Positions 35,421 through 46,809 of a DNA stretch of 64,000 nt are shown piece by piece. The stretch's first letter is position 1. The number at the start of each line of letters is the position of its first letter. Both the position numbers and the translations under genes were made by a program. The notes below the pieces were generated by a model, which was not told where the DNA came from, did no database searches, and saw only the letters and a list, made by a program, of their open reading frames with translations. This DNA is from Larimichthys crocea (lineage: Eukaryota; Chordata; Actinopteri; Sciaenidae). The stretch spans positions 12,992,244-13,056,243 of the forward strand of contig NC_040028.1 in NCBI RefSeq assembly GCF_000972845.2, read 5' to 3'.

Positions 35421-35520
35421 AGTTGTCAAGCACAGATGTGACTAACAACGTGAATCATGGCCTCAATAAGTGGAGTGCTGCCATGATTTATGTTATTAGT
35501 CACACCTGTATTTGACAAGT
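35421..35520. repeat. Long imperfect hairpin (MITE-like)
   Basis: The left arm 35421-35461 and right arm 35480-35520 are complementary at about 34 of 41 positions, for example tgtgactaa against ttagtcaca, around an 18-base loop. This shape is typical of a short foldback MITE. No target duplication was identified. Confidence 0.7.
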
Positions 35521-36588
35521 CCAATGAGAAAAATCTATTTGAGACAAATCCAAAAAATGCTGTATTGTTTCTATGGACTTTTGCATGGTTGACAGTGCGA
35601 TGCTCTTGTTTAATGGTATGAATTATTGACCACTGGGACTCCAAGATGCACCAGAAAGATTTTACTTGTTAGATTCTTGTTAAAATATCTGTGGAGTATT
35701 TCATTAGACCTGCTCAAGTCTCATTGGAGTGCATGTGTTTTCTTAACTATGTCTCCTTAAAATTCCATTACATTGTTTTCATAATTACGTTGTGGTGACA
35801 AACCTAATACTGCCTGGATTATGTTTACAGATAACATTTATTTGAAGGAAACACTACAATTATGTGACCCAGTGGAGTCACAATGCAGTGTGTGTGGTCG
35901 ATGGTGGCTGTACAAAGTGCATATTACATATTACATTTCCCTCAAAACATATTTGCTGTTGAAAGTTTGTTGTAGCCTGCCACACATTTCCTTTAAAATT
36001 CAAACAGCAAGGATGTGTTGTTTGGTCATACATTCTACAGAAATACACAAGTGGGTGATTCAAATATCACTGAACGTATTCTAGAGGATCTGGTCAGGAG
36101 GTCCAGCTCTGTCCTGGACTGCCCCCTAGACTCCATATAGGAAGTTTGGGAGAGGCGGATGTTAGCATCATGACCAACTCCTCACAACCCCTGTACGAGA
36201 CTGTGGGGGCCTTAAACTTGCAGGTTCTATAGACTTATTAACACCACAGTGTCACAGTAAGAGAGATAGTATGAGAACTAAAAGGCCTCAAAATCACAGA
36301 CTCAAAAGAGTCTGTATGTATGTAGTCACATATAATCTGTACAACAACACACACAAAGTGATATTTTTGCTTTTTAGATAATTGACTATACACAGTGAAA
36401 GGAAACAGAGAGCAGAGATGTCCAGCTTAGCGAGTATGGCATCATATTTACATGCTTAATGTTTGCTGACAAAAACTCAGCACACTCACGACCTCTAGAG
36501 CAACACTGATGTTTGTGGATCAGCAACCCAGGCATCCAGATGCTTTTTGGATAAGAGTTCATATTAAATCATCAGACATGAACAGTAT

Positions 36589-36780
36589 GGGGCGGTCGGT
36601 AGCGTAGTGGGTTGTGCGGCTGCCCCGTGCGTAGAGGCTACACTCCTTGCTGCAGCTGGCCCTGGTTTGAATCCCACATCGGACGGCCCTTTACTGCATG
36701 TCATTCCCCCTCTCTCTGCTTCCTGTCTATCTTCAGCTGTTCTGTCATTAAAGGCCAAAAAAATAAGCTTAAAAAAAAAA
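36589..36780 (+). mobile_element. tRNA-derived SINE with target duplication
   Basis: Starts ggggcggtcggtagcgtagt (A-box region) and has the B box GGTTTGAATCC at 36664-36674. It continues with a pyrimidine-rich body (ccccctctctctgcttcctg) and ends in an A-rich tail. The flanks gacatgaacagtat (36575-36588) and gacatgaagagtat (36781-36794) form a 14-bp target duplication with one mismatch. Confidence 0.85.
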
Positions 36781-37171
36781 GACATGAAGAGTATTCTCAT
36801 CTAAAGCCTGAAGCTTAAAGCAACATTGCATAGAAATATGTATCTGTTATGATTTGCATCAAGCAAGGTCAACAACACAAGACAGAGCAGCCAGATAACA
36901 GATTCATATTTAAAATGTGTTATTCCTGTTCTTCATCCAAACTAAACTACTTTGTTTGACACAGTCAAAGAATGACAAGTCCATTGAGACAGTGAATGAT
37001 TAAACTGTGATCACACTAAGTTTTGTCTTGCACTGTAATATTCCTCGAGTCTGAGAAATGTTAAATCTGCACCTAATTTGGTCTCCCTCCTCTCCTACCT
37101 TGTGTCCACCCATCTCTCCTGCCTTTGTCCTAGATCATGATGGCACAAATGAAATTAACAGCGATCACAGA

Positions 37172-37242
37172 GCTGCTTATTCATCAGCTTCCAGAAGATT
37201 TGAATAACAAAGCCCCATTACAGTACGCATAATGTATAAAAG
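37172..37242 (+). promoter_or_regulatory. Promoter of M-type crystallin copy 1
   Basis: A Maf-like palindromic stretch GCTGCTTATTCATCAGC (37172-37188), the SOX core AACAAAG (37206-37212) and TATAAAAG (37235-37242) lie in this order, with the ATG 58 bases beyond the TATA. The order matches the other M-type genes. Factor binding is inference. Confidence 0.55.
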
Positions 37243-37299
37243 CCGCCTGGCAGCCACTGGTTGTTGGACAGATTCCCACAAACGCAGATCATCACCAAC

Positions 37300-38121
37300 A
37301 TGGGCAAGGTATGTAGAGAGCAGGGTAGGAGTACCTCAAATGGACTACTGGACTATTCCAAATCAGTTTGTGCTATTTTTATTCTTATTTTCTACAGATT
37401 ATCTTCTACGAGGACAGGAACTTCCAGGGTCGCTCCTGGGAGTGCATGAGCGACTGCGCTGACTTTTCCTCCTACCTGAGCAGATGCCACTCCTTCAGGG
37501 TGGAGAGCGGCTGCTTCATGGCCTACGACCGTCCCAACTATATGGGAAACCAGTACTTCATGAGGAGGGGCGACTATGCTGACTACATGAGCATGTGGGG
37601 ATGGTCTGACTACATCAAGTCTTGCCGTATGATTCCTCAGGTATGTAATGTGTGAAGGTACTCTTTAATGTAAAACATAATTCAAAATAGTCAGGTCTAA
37701 TTTGAATGAATGGATTTTCCTTCAGTGCTGTTAAAATGAAAAAAAGAGCATTGTACACTTTACAATAAGCACATTTTACAATGTTGACAGCAGACTTCAG
37801 AGTCTTGTTCTGATCTATCCCCCTCTTTGAATACATCAACAGCACAGAGGGCAGTTCAGGATTAGGATCTACGAGAGGGAGAACTTCCAGGGCCAGAGTC
37901 ATGAGCTGATGGACGACTGCGACAACTTCCAGGAACGCTACCGTATGTCTGACTGCCAGTCCTGCAACGTGATGGACGGCCACTGGCTGATGTACGAGCA
38001 GCCCCACTACAGAGGCAGGATGATGTACTTCAGGCCCGGAGAGTACAGGAACTTCATGAACATGGGCTGGAGCGGCTCCAGGTTCATGAGCATGAGGCGT
38101 ATCACTGATTCCTGTTATTAG
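37300..38121 (+). CDS. crygm2: Gamma-crystallin M-type, intact (tandem copy 1)
   Basis: Methionine-rich lens crystallin of 176 residues, close to the zebrafish crygm2d group. Exon 1 (37300-37308) is ATGGGCAAG with donor GTATGT. Exon 2 (37398-37640, 81 codons) holds Greek keys [15 protein letters not shown] and [17 protein letters not shown]. Exon 3 (37843-38121, 92 codons plus stop) holds [14 protein letters not shown] and [17 protein letters not shown], and ends RRITDSCY. The usual Trp in the second Greek key is replaced (CFMAYD), as expected for M crystallins of hard fish lenses, where low Trp and high Met raise packing and refractive index. All splice sites are canonical. A polyadenylation signal follows the stop within about 40 bases. 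The predicted protein is identical to tandem copy 2; coding differences seen are silent. Confidence 0.95.
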
Positions 38122-38533
38122 TTCACCAGTGAACTAAATAAAATAAAAAAGTTCAATAAACTCCATGAAGTAACAAAACCCGTTCTTCTGTTTTGACTTT
38201 TTGTCATGCTGGTTGTTTTGTGGCCTGGACAGCAATGAAACAGATGTCAGCAGGGATGAAATGGGCATCAGTAGGTACATCACTAGATGTGGTAGACTGA
38301 TAACTGATGATATAACATGATATAAATATGTCCATGAGTGAAAATAATAGACTTTTATATCTACAGACCCTGCAAAGCCTACACACTAACCCTTTAACTG
38401 CTTTACATTTGCTTTCATTTAACCTTACATTTTGGCTTTGGAGACGATGGTGGTGATTAGTTTTGTTTTATATAATGTGAAATGCAGTTTTGAATACATT
38501 TCAAATTCATTATGTATTGTCAGTTTACTCTGT

Positions 38534-38584
38534 ATGGGCAGCATGAGGTCTGTGACCATGAGGCGTATCGTGTATTTCTGTTAA
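38534..38584 (+). pseudogene. Relic of an M-crystallin exon 3 end
   Basis: Seventeen codons ending in a stop read MGSMRSVTMRRIVYFC. This resembles the C-terminus of the M crystallins ([19 protein letters not shown]) in spacing and in the MRRI core. It lies 413 bases downstream of the intact gene, with no upstream exon left. It is probably the tail of a lost crystallin gene. A TATATAAAAG at about 38641-38650 follows. The match is short, so the call is moderate. Confidence 0.5.
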
Positions 38585-40086
38585 AGCAGAGTCAAAGAGG
38601 AGGAAGAGTCGAATGTCACCTTGTCATCATATTATTTTGTATATAAAAGCAGACAAGCTTTTTGTGTCTGTAAGGGTCAAAGCTGACATACCTGGTCTAA
38701 CATAACAGGAAAGTGTTTATCCGGATTAGGCACACATTGTATGGCAGTATTATGGTGTTTCCGTTTCCAATGCACCATAAAGTTGGCTGCCAGTTACAGA
38801 TGGTCTGTGTTTTTAGTACTTCTTAGTACTTTGCTCTTGTGTTTTGGTTTTTCTTGTTCTTCTTGTTTTTTTTTTTTTTTTTTTACTTCATCCATTTTGT
38901 GCAAACATGGACTTAAAGTAAGAAGATTAGTGATTTACCTTACATACTTCATGACGCATTGTTGACCCGTTCAAAAAAGGCCACAGCTCTCACATTTACA
39001 CTTGAACAGCTGTTAGTGCTAGGCAGCGTTAGTATACTCTCAGTGGAAAGATCCCTGCTGGAGTGAGGGGAGAGGACAGGGATGCAGAACTGGATCTAAA
39101 GACGGTACAGACCATGTGTACTGTCTGGTACCATGGGGAATGTAAGATTTCTCCCCAATAAGATGGAGAAGCTAATGCCACTAACCAGGCTACAGAAGGA
39201 GTATGCAGAGTGTAGCATCACAGAGACGTGACTTAATTAACTCACTAAGGACCCGCTGGTAACTCTGCTTTCAACTTATGAAAGCGGACAGGAGAGGAAA
39301 GGGAATGGGGGGGGGAGGCTCTCTGATTATATATATATTGTTAGTGTATATTTGACTGATACGTTTGTGTGACTTGCCAGATACATTAACAACATTCCCT
39401 TATTATTATCAAATGTGGTTCGATCATATTACATTTCCCTCAAAACATATTTGCTGTTGAAAGTTTGTTGTAGCCTGCCACACATTTCCTTTAAAATTCA
39501 AACAGCAAGGATGTGTTGTTTGGTCATACATTCTACAGAAATACACAAGTGGGTGATTCAAATATCACTGAACGTATTCTAGAGGATCTGGTCAGGAGGT
39601 CCAGCTCTGTCCTGGACTGCCCCCTAGACTCCATATAGGAAGTTTGGGAGAGGCGGATGTTAGCATCATGACCAACTCCTCACAACCCCTGTACGAGACT
39701 GTGGGGGCCTTAAACTTGCAGGTTCTATAGACTTATTAACACCACAGTGTCACAGTAAGAGAGATAGTATGAGAACTAAAAGGCCTCAAAATCACAGACT
39801 CAAAAGAGTCTGTATGTATGTAGTCACATATATTCTGTACACCAACACACACAAAGTGATATTTTTGCTTTTTAGATAATTGACTATATACAGTGAAAGG
39901 AAACAGAGAGCAGAGATGTCCAGCTTAGCGAGTATGGCATCATATTTACATGCTTAATGTTTGCTGACAAAAACTCAGCACACTCACGACCTCTAGAGCA
40001 ACACTGATGTTTGTGGATCAGCAACCCAGGCATCCAGATGCTTTTTGGATAAGAGTTCATATTAAATCATCAGACATGAACAGTAT

Positions 40087-40278
40087 GGGGCGGTCGGTAG
40101 CGTAGTGGGTTGTGCGGCTGCCCCGTGCGTAGAGGCTACACTCCTTGCTGCAGCTGGCCTTGGTTTGAATCCCACATCGGACGGCCCTTTACTGCATGTC
40201 ATTCCCCCTCTCTCTGCTTCCTGTCTATCTTCAGCTGTTCTGTCATTAAAGGCCAAAAAAATAAGCTTAAAAAAAAAA
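40087..40278 (+). mobile_element. tRNA-derived SINE, duplicated with copy 2
   Basis: Same element and same target duplication as 36589-36780 (flanks 40073-40086 and 40279-40292). It was therefore present before the segment duplicated. Confidence 0.85.
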
Positions 40279-40669
40279 GACATGAAGAGTATTCTCATCT
40301 AAAGCCTGAAGCTTAAAGCAACATTGCATAGAAATATGTATCTGTTATGATTTGCATCAAGCAAGGTCAACAACACAAGACAGAGCAGCCAGATAACAGA
40401 TTCATATTTAAAATGTGTTATTCCTGTTCTTCATCCAAACTAAACTACTTTGTTTGACACAGTCAAAGAATGACAAGTCCATTGAGACAGTGAATGATTA
40501 AACTGTGATCACACTAAGTTTTGTCTTGCACTGTAATATTCCTCGAGTCTGAGAAATGTTAAATCTGCACCTAATTTGGTCTCCCTCCTCTCCTACCTTG
40601 TGTCCACCCATCTCTCCTGCCTTTGTCCTAGATCATGATGGCACAAATGAAATTAACAGCGATCACAGA

Positions 40670-40740
40670 GCTGCTTATTCATCAGCTTCCAGAAGATTTG
40701 AATAACAAAGCCCCATTACAGTACGCATAATGTATAAAAG
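40670..40740 (+). promoter_or_regulatory. Promoter of M-type crystallin copy 2
   Basis: Identical to copy 1: Maf-like stretch at 40670-40686, SOX core AACAAAG at 40704-40710 and TATAAAAG at 40733-40740. Confidence 0.55.
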
Positions 40741-40797
40741 CCGCCTGGCAGCCACTGGTTGTTGGACAGATTCCCACAAACGCAGATCATCACCAAC

Positions 40798-41619
40798 ATG
40801 GGCAAGGTATGTAGAGAGCAGGGTAGGAGTACCTCAAATGGACTACTGGACTATTCCAAATCAGTTTGTGCTATTTTTATTCTTATTTTCTACAGATTAT
40901 CTTCTACGAGGACAGGAACTTCCAGGGTCGCTCCTGGGAGTGCATGAGCGACTGCGCTGACTTTTCCTCCTACCTGAGCAGATGCCACTCCTTCAGGGTG
41001 GAGAGCGGCTGCTTCATGGCCTACGACCGTCCCAACTATATGGGAAACCAGTACTTCATGAGGAGGGGCGACTATGCTGACTACATGAGCATGTGGGGAT
41101 GGTCTGACTACATCAAGTCTTGCCGTATGATTCCTCAGGTATGTAATGTGTGAAGGTACTCTTTAATGTAAAACATAATTCAAAATAGTCAGGTCTAATT
41201 TGAATGAATGGATTTTCCTTCAGTGCTGTTAAAATGAAAAAAAGAGCATTGTACACTTTACAATAAGCACATTTTACAATGTTGACAGCAGACTTCAGAG
41301 TCTTGTTCTGATCTATCCCCCTCTTTGAATACATCAACAGCACAGAGGGCAGTTCAGGATTAGGATCTACGAGAGGGAGAACTTCCAGGGCCAGAGTCAT
41401 GAGCTGATGGACGACTGCGACAACTTCCAGGAACGCTACCGTATGTCTGACTGCCAGTCCTGCAACGTGATGGACGGCCACTGGCTCATGTACGAGCAGC
41501 CCCACTACAGAGGCAGGATGATGTACTTCAGGCCTGGAGAGTACAGGAACTTCATGAACATGGGCTGGAGCGGCTCCAGGTTCATGAGCATGAGGCGTAT
41601 CACTGATTCCTGTTATTAG
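40798..41619 (+). CDS. crygm2: Gamma-crystallin M-type, intact (tandem copy 2)
   Basis: Three exons at 40798-40806, 40896-41138 and 41341-41619 give the same 176-residue protein as copy 1. The coding differences I found are silent (ctg to ctc in WLMYE, ccc to cct in RPGEY). Promoter, introns and polyadenylation region are also duplicated, so both copies should be expressed alike and raise gene dosage. Identity this high means a recent duplication, gene conversion or an assembly duplicate. The LINE placed only in copy 2 and the scattered SNPs argue that the copies are real. Confidence 0.93.
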
Positions 41620-42031
41620 TTCACCAGTGAACTAAATAAAATAAAAAAGTTCAATAAACTCCATGAAGTAACAAAACCCGTTCTTCTGTTTTGACTTTTT
41701 GTCATGCTGGTTGTTTTGTGGCCTGGACAGCAATGAAACAGATGTCAGCAGGGATGAAATGGGCATCAGTAGGTACATCACTAGATGTGGTAGACTGATA
41801 ACTGACGATATAACATGATATAAATATGTCCATGAGTGAAAATAATAGACTTTTATATCTACAGACCCTGCAAAGCCTACACACTAACCCTTTAACTGCT
41901 TTACATTTGCTTTCATTTAACCTTACATTTTGGCTTTGGAGACGATGGTGGTGATTAGTTTTGTTTTATATAATGTGAAATGCAGTTTTGAATACATTTC
42001 AAATTCATTATGTATTGTCAGTTTACTCTGT

Positions 42032-42082
42032 ATGGGCAGCATGAGGTCTGTGACCATGAGGCGTATCGTGTATTTCTGTTAA
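42032..42082 (+). pseudogene. Relic of M-crystallin exon 3 end, second copy
   Basis: Exact counterpart of 38534-38584 in the duplicated unit. Confidence 0.5.
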
Positions 42083-42716
42083 AGCAGAGTCAAAGAGGAG
42101 GAAGAGTCGAATGTCACCTTGTCATCATATTATTTTGTATATAAAAGCAGACAAGCTTTTTGTGTCTGTAAGGGTCAAAGCTGACATACCTGGTCTAACA
42201 TAACAGGAAAGTGTTTATCCGGATTAGGCACACATTGTATGGCAGTATTATGGTGTTTCCGTTTCCAATGCACCATAAAGTTGGCTGCCAGTTACAGATG
42301 GTCTGTGTTTTTAGTACTTCTTAGTACTTTGCTCTTGTGTTTTGGTTTTTCTTGTTCTTCTTGTTTTTTGTTTTTTTACTTCATCCATTTTGTGCAAACA
42401 TGGACTTAAAGTAAGAAGATTAGAGATTCATGACGCATTGTTGACCCGTTCAAAAAAGGCCACAGCTCTCACATTTACACTTGAACAGCTGTTAGTGCTA
42501 GGCAGCGTTAGTATACTCTCAGTGGAAAGATCCCTGCTGGAGTGAGGGGAGAGGACAGGGATGCAGAACTGGATCTAAAGACGGTACAGACCATGTGTAC
42601 TGTCTGGTACCATGGGGAATGTAAGATTTCTCCCCAATAAGATGGAGAAGCTAATGCCACTAACCAGGCTACAGAAGGAGTATGCAGAGTGTAGCATCAC
42701 AGAGACGTGACTTAAT

Positions 42717-45700
42717 TAGATTAGATTAGATTAGATTCAACTTTATTGTCATTGACACGTACAAGTACAGGGTAACAACATGCAGTTAGCATCTAACCAG
42801 AAGTGCAAACAAGCAGTAGAATATAAAGTGAGTATATGCAGAGTATTAATGTATATATATGTGATGTATGATTTTTTACAGTATATACAGTGTTGTTATG
42901 TTCAAGTAGTGCAAAATGGTGCAACAAGTATACAGGTGTATTGTACAGAATGTGCAGGTGTATTGTACAGGTTTTTACAGTATTTACAAATGGTAAAAAT
43001 AGTGGTACAGATAGTGCAAAATACAGACAGTAGTGCAAATATAGGAGGGCGGGGGTTAGCGTGGGGTGGAGTTCAATAGAGACACAGCTCTGGGGAAGAA
43101 GCTGTTCCTCAGTCTACTGGTCTTAGACCAGAGGCTCCTGAGGCGCCTGCCGGAGGGCAAGAGGGAAAACAGTTTATGGGTGGGGTGGGAAGGGTCCTTC
43201 TGGATGCTGTGAGCTCTTCACAGACAGCGCTTCCTCTGGATGTCCTCGATGGTTGGGAGAAGAGTTCCTGTGATGCGTTGGGCAGTTTTCACCACCCGCT
43301 GCAGTGTCTTGCGCTCTGCGACTGTGCAGTTCCCATACCACACTGTAACACAGTTGGTCAGGATGCACTCGATTGCACAGCGGTAGAAGTTCACCATGAC
43401 AGCTGAGGACAGGTGGTGGTTCCTCAGTGCTCTCAAGAAAAAGAGACGCTGGTAAGCTTTCTTGACCAGGCCGGAGGTGTTGGTGGTCCTGGACAGGTCC
43501 TCCGAGATGTGGATCCCCAGGAACTTGTAGCTGGAGACACGCTCAACGGCCATCCCGTCGATGGGAATGGAGTCGTACTTGCCTCCCCTCTTCTTCCCGA
43601 AGTCCACGATAAGCTCCTTGGTCTTTGTGGCGTTAAGGAGCAGGTTATTGTCAGTGCACCACATGGCCAGGTGCTGTGCTTCCTCTCTGTAGGCTGTCTC
43701 ATCGTTGTTGGTGATAAGGCCAATCACCGTGGTGTCATCAGCAAACTTAATGATGGAGTTGGATCCATACACCGGCTTGCAGTGAAGAGGGAGTAGCAGA
43801 ATGGGCTGAGCACACAACCCTGTGGTACACCTGTGTTGAGTATGATGGTGGTGGAGCAGGAGTGGGCTGACCTAACATGCTGTGGTCTGTTGGTCAGAAA
43901 GTCCATAATCCAGTGGCAGAGGGAGGTGTTGATGCTCAGCTCTCCAAGTTTGGTGATTAGCTTGGAGGGGATGACGGTGTTAAATGCTGAGCTGAAGTCA
44001 ACAAACAGCATACGCGCGTATGTGTTGTTATTGTCCAGGTGTGTGAGCACAGAGTGCAGTGCTGAGGAAACAGCATCGTCTATGCTCCTATTGCTGCGGT
44101 AGGCAAACTGGTGAGGGTCCAGTGTGGGTGGAAGGTTAGTTTTCAGGTGTGCCAGGACCAGTCGCTCTAAGCACTTCATAGCAATGGGTGTGAGTGCTAC
44201 GGGGCGATAGTCATTCAGGCACTTCGGGCTGGAGCTCTTTGGCACCGGTACGATGGAGGCGGATTTGAAGCACGCCGGCACAGCTGCTTGACCAAGGGAC
44301 AGGTTGAAAATGTCCGTAAAAACTCCTGCGAGCTGCTCAGCGCAGGCTTTGAGCACGCGGCCAGGGATGCCGTCTGGGCCAGCAGCCTTGCGTGCGTTGA
44401 TCCGGCTCAGTCCGGTGAGGACGTCTGATGGGGTGAGAGTTAGGGGTTGGTGGTTTGCAGATGGTGTGATAATGGCCTTTTTGATGCCCCTCTTCAAGTC
44501 AGCCCTGGATAAACTGTAGGCCTGTTCGTCACCAGATCTGAAGGCGGTGTTGCGAGCCTTAAGCAGGAGCCGCACCTCCCTGTTCATCCACGGCTTTTGA
44601 TTTGGGTACGTGGTGATCCGTTTCTGTGTCGTGACACTGTCGATGGTGGTGTTGATATATCTGCTGAGCTCTTTGCAGACAGCGCTTCCTCTGGATGTCC
44701 TCGATGGTTGGGAGAAGAGTTCCTGTGATGCGTTGGGCAGTTTTTACCACCCGCTGCAGTGCCTTGCGCTCTGCGACTGTGCAGTTCCCATACCACACTG
44801 TAACACAGTTGGTCAGGATGCACTCGATTGCACAGCGGTAGAAGTTCACCATGACAGCTGAGGACAGGTGGTTTTTCCTCAGTGCTCTCAAGAAAAAGAG
44901 ACGCTGGTGAGCTTTCTTGACCAGGCCGGAGGTGTTGGTGGTCCAGGACAGGTCCTCCGAGATGTGGATCCCCAGGAACTTGTAGCTGGAGCAGCAGGAG
45001 CCGCATCTCCCTGTTTATCCACGGCTTTTGATTTGGGTACGTGGTGATCCGTTTCTGTGTCATGACACTGTCAATGGTGGTGTTGATATAGTCCAGTACA
45101 GAGGAGGTAAAGTTATCAATGTCCGTATGAGAGCCACAGGTAGCCTGAGAAGCAAACACACTCCAGTCAGTGTGTTGGAATCTGTCCTGGAGTGCAGCGT
45201 CGACTCCTGCAGGCCACACCTTGATGGTCTTTGTTGATGGCTTCACACATTGGATGAGTGGTGAGTACTTGGGGATGAGGAACAGAGAAACATGGTCTGA
45301 CTGTCCCAGGTGGGGCAGGGGGGTCGCGGTGTAGGCTCCGGCTATGTTTGTGTAAACATGATCCATGATCCGAGTTTTGTTTCCTCCTGTGTTGCAGTGA
45401 ACGTGTTGATGGAATTTAGGGAGCACTGTCTTTAAGTTTGAGTGATTAAAATCACCTGCAGCTATAAATGCAGCCTCCGGGTGAGCAGTCTGTTGATCGC
45501 AAATGGCTGAGTACAGGTCTTTCATGGCCAGCTTTGCATTAGCATCCGGTGGAAGGCTGCAATAACAATGGTGGATGTGAACTCCCGGGGCAGATAGAAC
45601 GGTCTGCATCTAACCATGATGAATTCAAGGTTAGCTGAACAGTGCTTTCCGATGATAACAGAGTCCGTACACCAAGCCTTGTTAATACAGATGCACAGAC

Positions 45701-46250
45701 CTCTGCCTCTGGTCTTACCGGAATCATCAGCTGATCTGTCCGCACGGAGTGTGTAGCGCCTGGCTAGCTGGATAGCATTGTCGGGTACGCCGCTGTTCAG
45801 CCATGTTTCAGTAATAAAGATGTTACAGTCCAAAAGTCTCTTACTGTTGGTGATACGAAGTCTTATGTCATCCATTTTGTTCACCAAGGACCGCACATTA
45901 GCGAGGAAAATCCTGGGTAAGGAGAGCCGGTGTGGTGTTGACTTTAGCCCAGCTCTTCTTCCTCTGCGCTTCCCCCTTCTATGTTTCCGATCTCGACCCC
46001 GCCTAGGTCGACTTCCGCCCGGCAGGACGGTAAGCCGAGACTCCGATGATCTGATGATTTCTGGCGCGAGTCCGAAGGTGGTCGTAATGGTGACCCGGTG
46101 GTGTAAATTAATGTCCAACAGCTCCTCCCGGGTGTAAGATGTTAGTGAGAGGCTTTTCTGAACGAACAGACCCGAGAGTAGCAGGAAGAATACTACTATT
46201 TTGCAGATTCTGGAGAGACACTGGGCTTCGCGTCCGCCGCCATTACGCCG
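42717..46250 (-). mobile_element. L2/Rex1-like LINE, almost full length, inactive
   Basis: Read on the minus strand from 46250. An arginine-rich leader and endonuclease start at 46118-45522 (NVRSLVNKMDDIRL, FITETWLNSGV). The frame shifts and continues at 45609-44584 (AAGDFNHSNLK, QSDHVSLFL). Reverse transcriptase follows at 44587-43724 ([35 protein letters not shown]). After another shift, 43817-43218 has the [10 protein letters not shown] box and a C-terminal part with ILTNCVTVWYGNCTV. The 3' end has aataaagttgaatctaatc and a TCTAA-repeat tail at 42717-42737. It is broken by frameshifts and by an internal rearrangement at 44570-45092. It lies inside tandem copy 2 and appears to have replaced about 14 bases (actcactaaggacc) of the target. 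Confidence 0.85.
44570..45092 (-). repeat. Internal rearranged duplication inside the LINE
   Basis: Bases 44570-44665 match 45000-45092 (both include ccacggcttttgatttggg). Bases 44670-44995 match 43215-43540, the C-terminal coding part with YGNCTVAERK. A piece of the 3' half has thus been placed between two copies of the RT start. Template switching, recombination between LINEs, or a mis-join could explain it. Confidence 0.75.
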
Positions 46251-46383
46251 CTGGTAACTCTGCTTTCAACTTATGAGAGCGGACAGGAGAGGAAAGGGGA
46301 TATTTGACTGTAACGTTTGTGTGACTTGCCAGATACATTAACAACATTCCCTTATTATTATCAAATGTGGTTCGATCATATTA

Positions 46384-46585
46384 CATTTCCCTCAAAACAT
46401 ATTTGCTGTTGAAAGTTTGTTGTAGCCTGCCACACATTTCCTTTAAAATTCAAACAGCAAGGATGTGTTGTTTGGTCATACATTCTACAGAAATACACAA
46501 GTGGGTGATTCAAATATCACTCAACGTATTCTAGAGGATCTGGTCAGGAGGTCCAGCTCTGTCCTGGACTGCCCCCTAGACTCAA
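46384..46585 (+). repeat. Tandem unit, partial copy 3
   Basis: Starts with the same attacatttccctcaaaac and follows copies 1 and 2 for about 200 bases to tgccccctagactc, then departs into unrelated sequence. It shows that the unit was once present at least three times or that a crossover ended here. Confidence 0.85.
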
Positions 46586-46809
46586 CCCTTTCTCCACATC
46601 TTTGCCCATTTTTAGATGGCAGGACTGCTAAGATTTCCCCCACACTGAGCATAACGTCACAGATACAACGTCCATATTTTATACAGTCTATTGTTTAAAC
46701 AGTTGTTTGTCTCTTTTGTGGCCCTGGAGGAGTTTTGTGACACGAGAAAGTAACAGTAAATGGCCTGTACTTGCAGTATATAGTGCTTTTCTAGTCTTGT
46801 GATCACTAA

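Larger units (their letters stand above)
35930..39427 (+). repeat. 3,498-bp tandem unit, copy 1
   Basis: Starts at attacatttccctcaaaac and runs to the next occurrence of that sequence at 39428. It contains one SINE, one complete M-type crystallin with promoter, and a crystallin exon 3 relic. The match to copy 2 is nearly perfect: I saw about ten substitutions plus small length changes in the T run and a 14-base indel near 38925. Confidence 0.95.
39428..42716 (+). repeat. Tandem unit, copy 2, interrupted by a LINE
   Basis: It repeats 35930 onward at a constant offset of 3,498 bases to about 42340. After small deletions it reaches gtgacttaatta, where a LINE begins. The unit resumes after the LINE at about 46251 (ccgctggtaactctgctttc) and runs into the partial third copy at 46384. 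Confidence 0.95.

Noticed and set aside
36607..36804. Short frames on both strands at 36.6 and 40.1 kb
   Set aside because: They lie in a tRNA-derived SINE and its tail.
37615..38007. Minus-strand frame of 130 codons overlapping crystallin exon 3 (also at 41113-41505)
   Set aside because: Antisense shadow that covers an intron and part of exon 3, with no similarity to a known protein.
38642..38651. TATATAAAAG after the exon 3 relic as a promoter of another gene
   Set aside because: No ATG-GGN-AAG exon or crystallin exon 2 follows within the expected distance.
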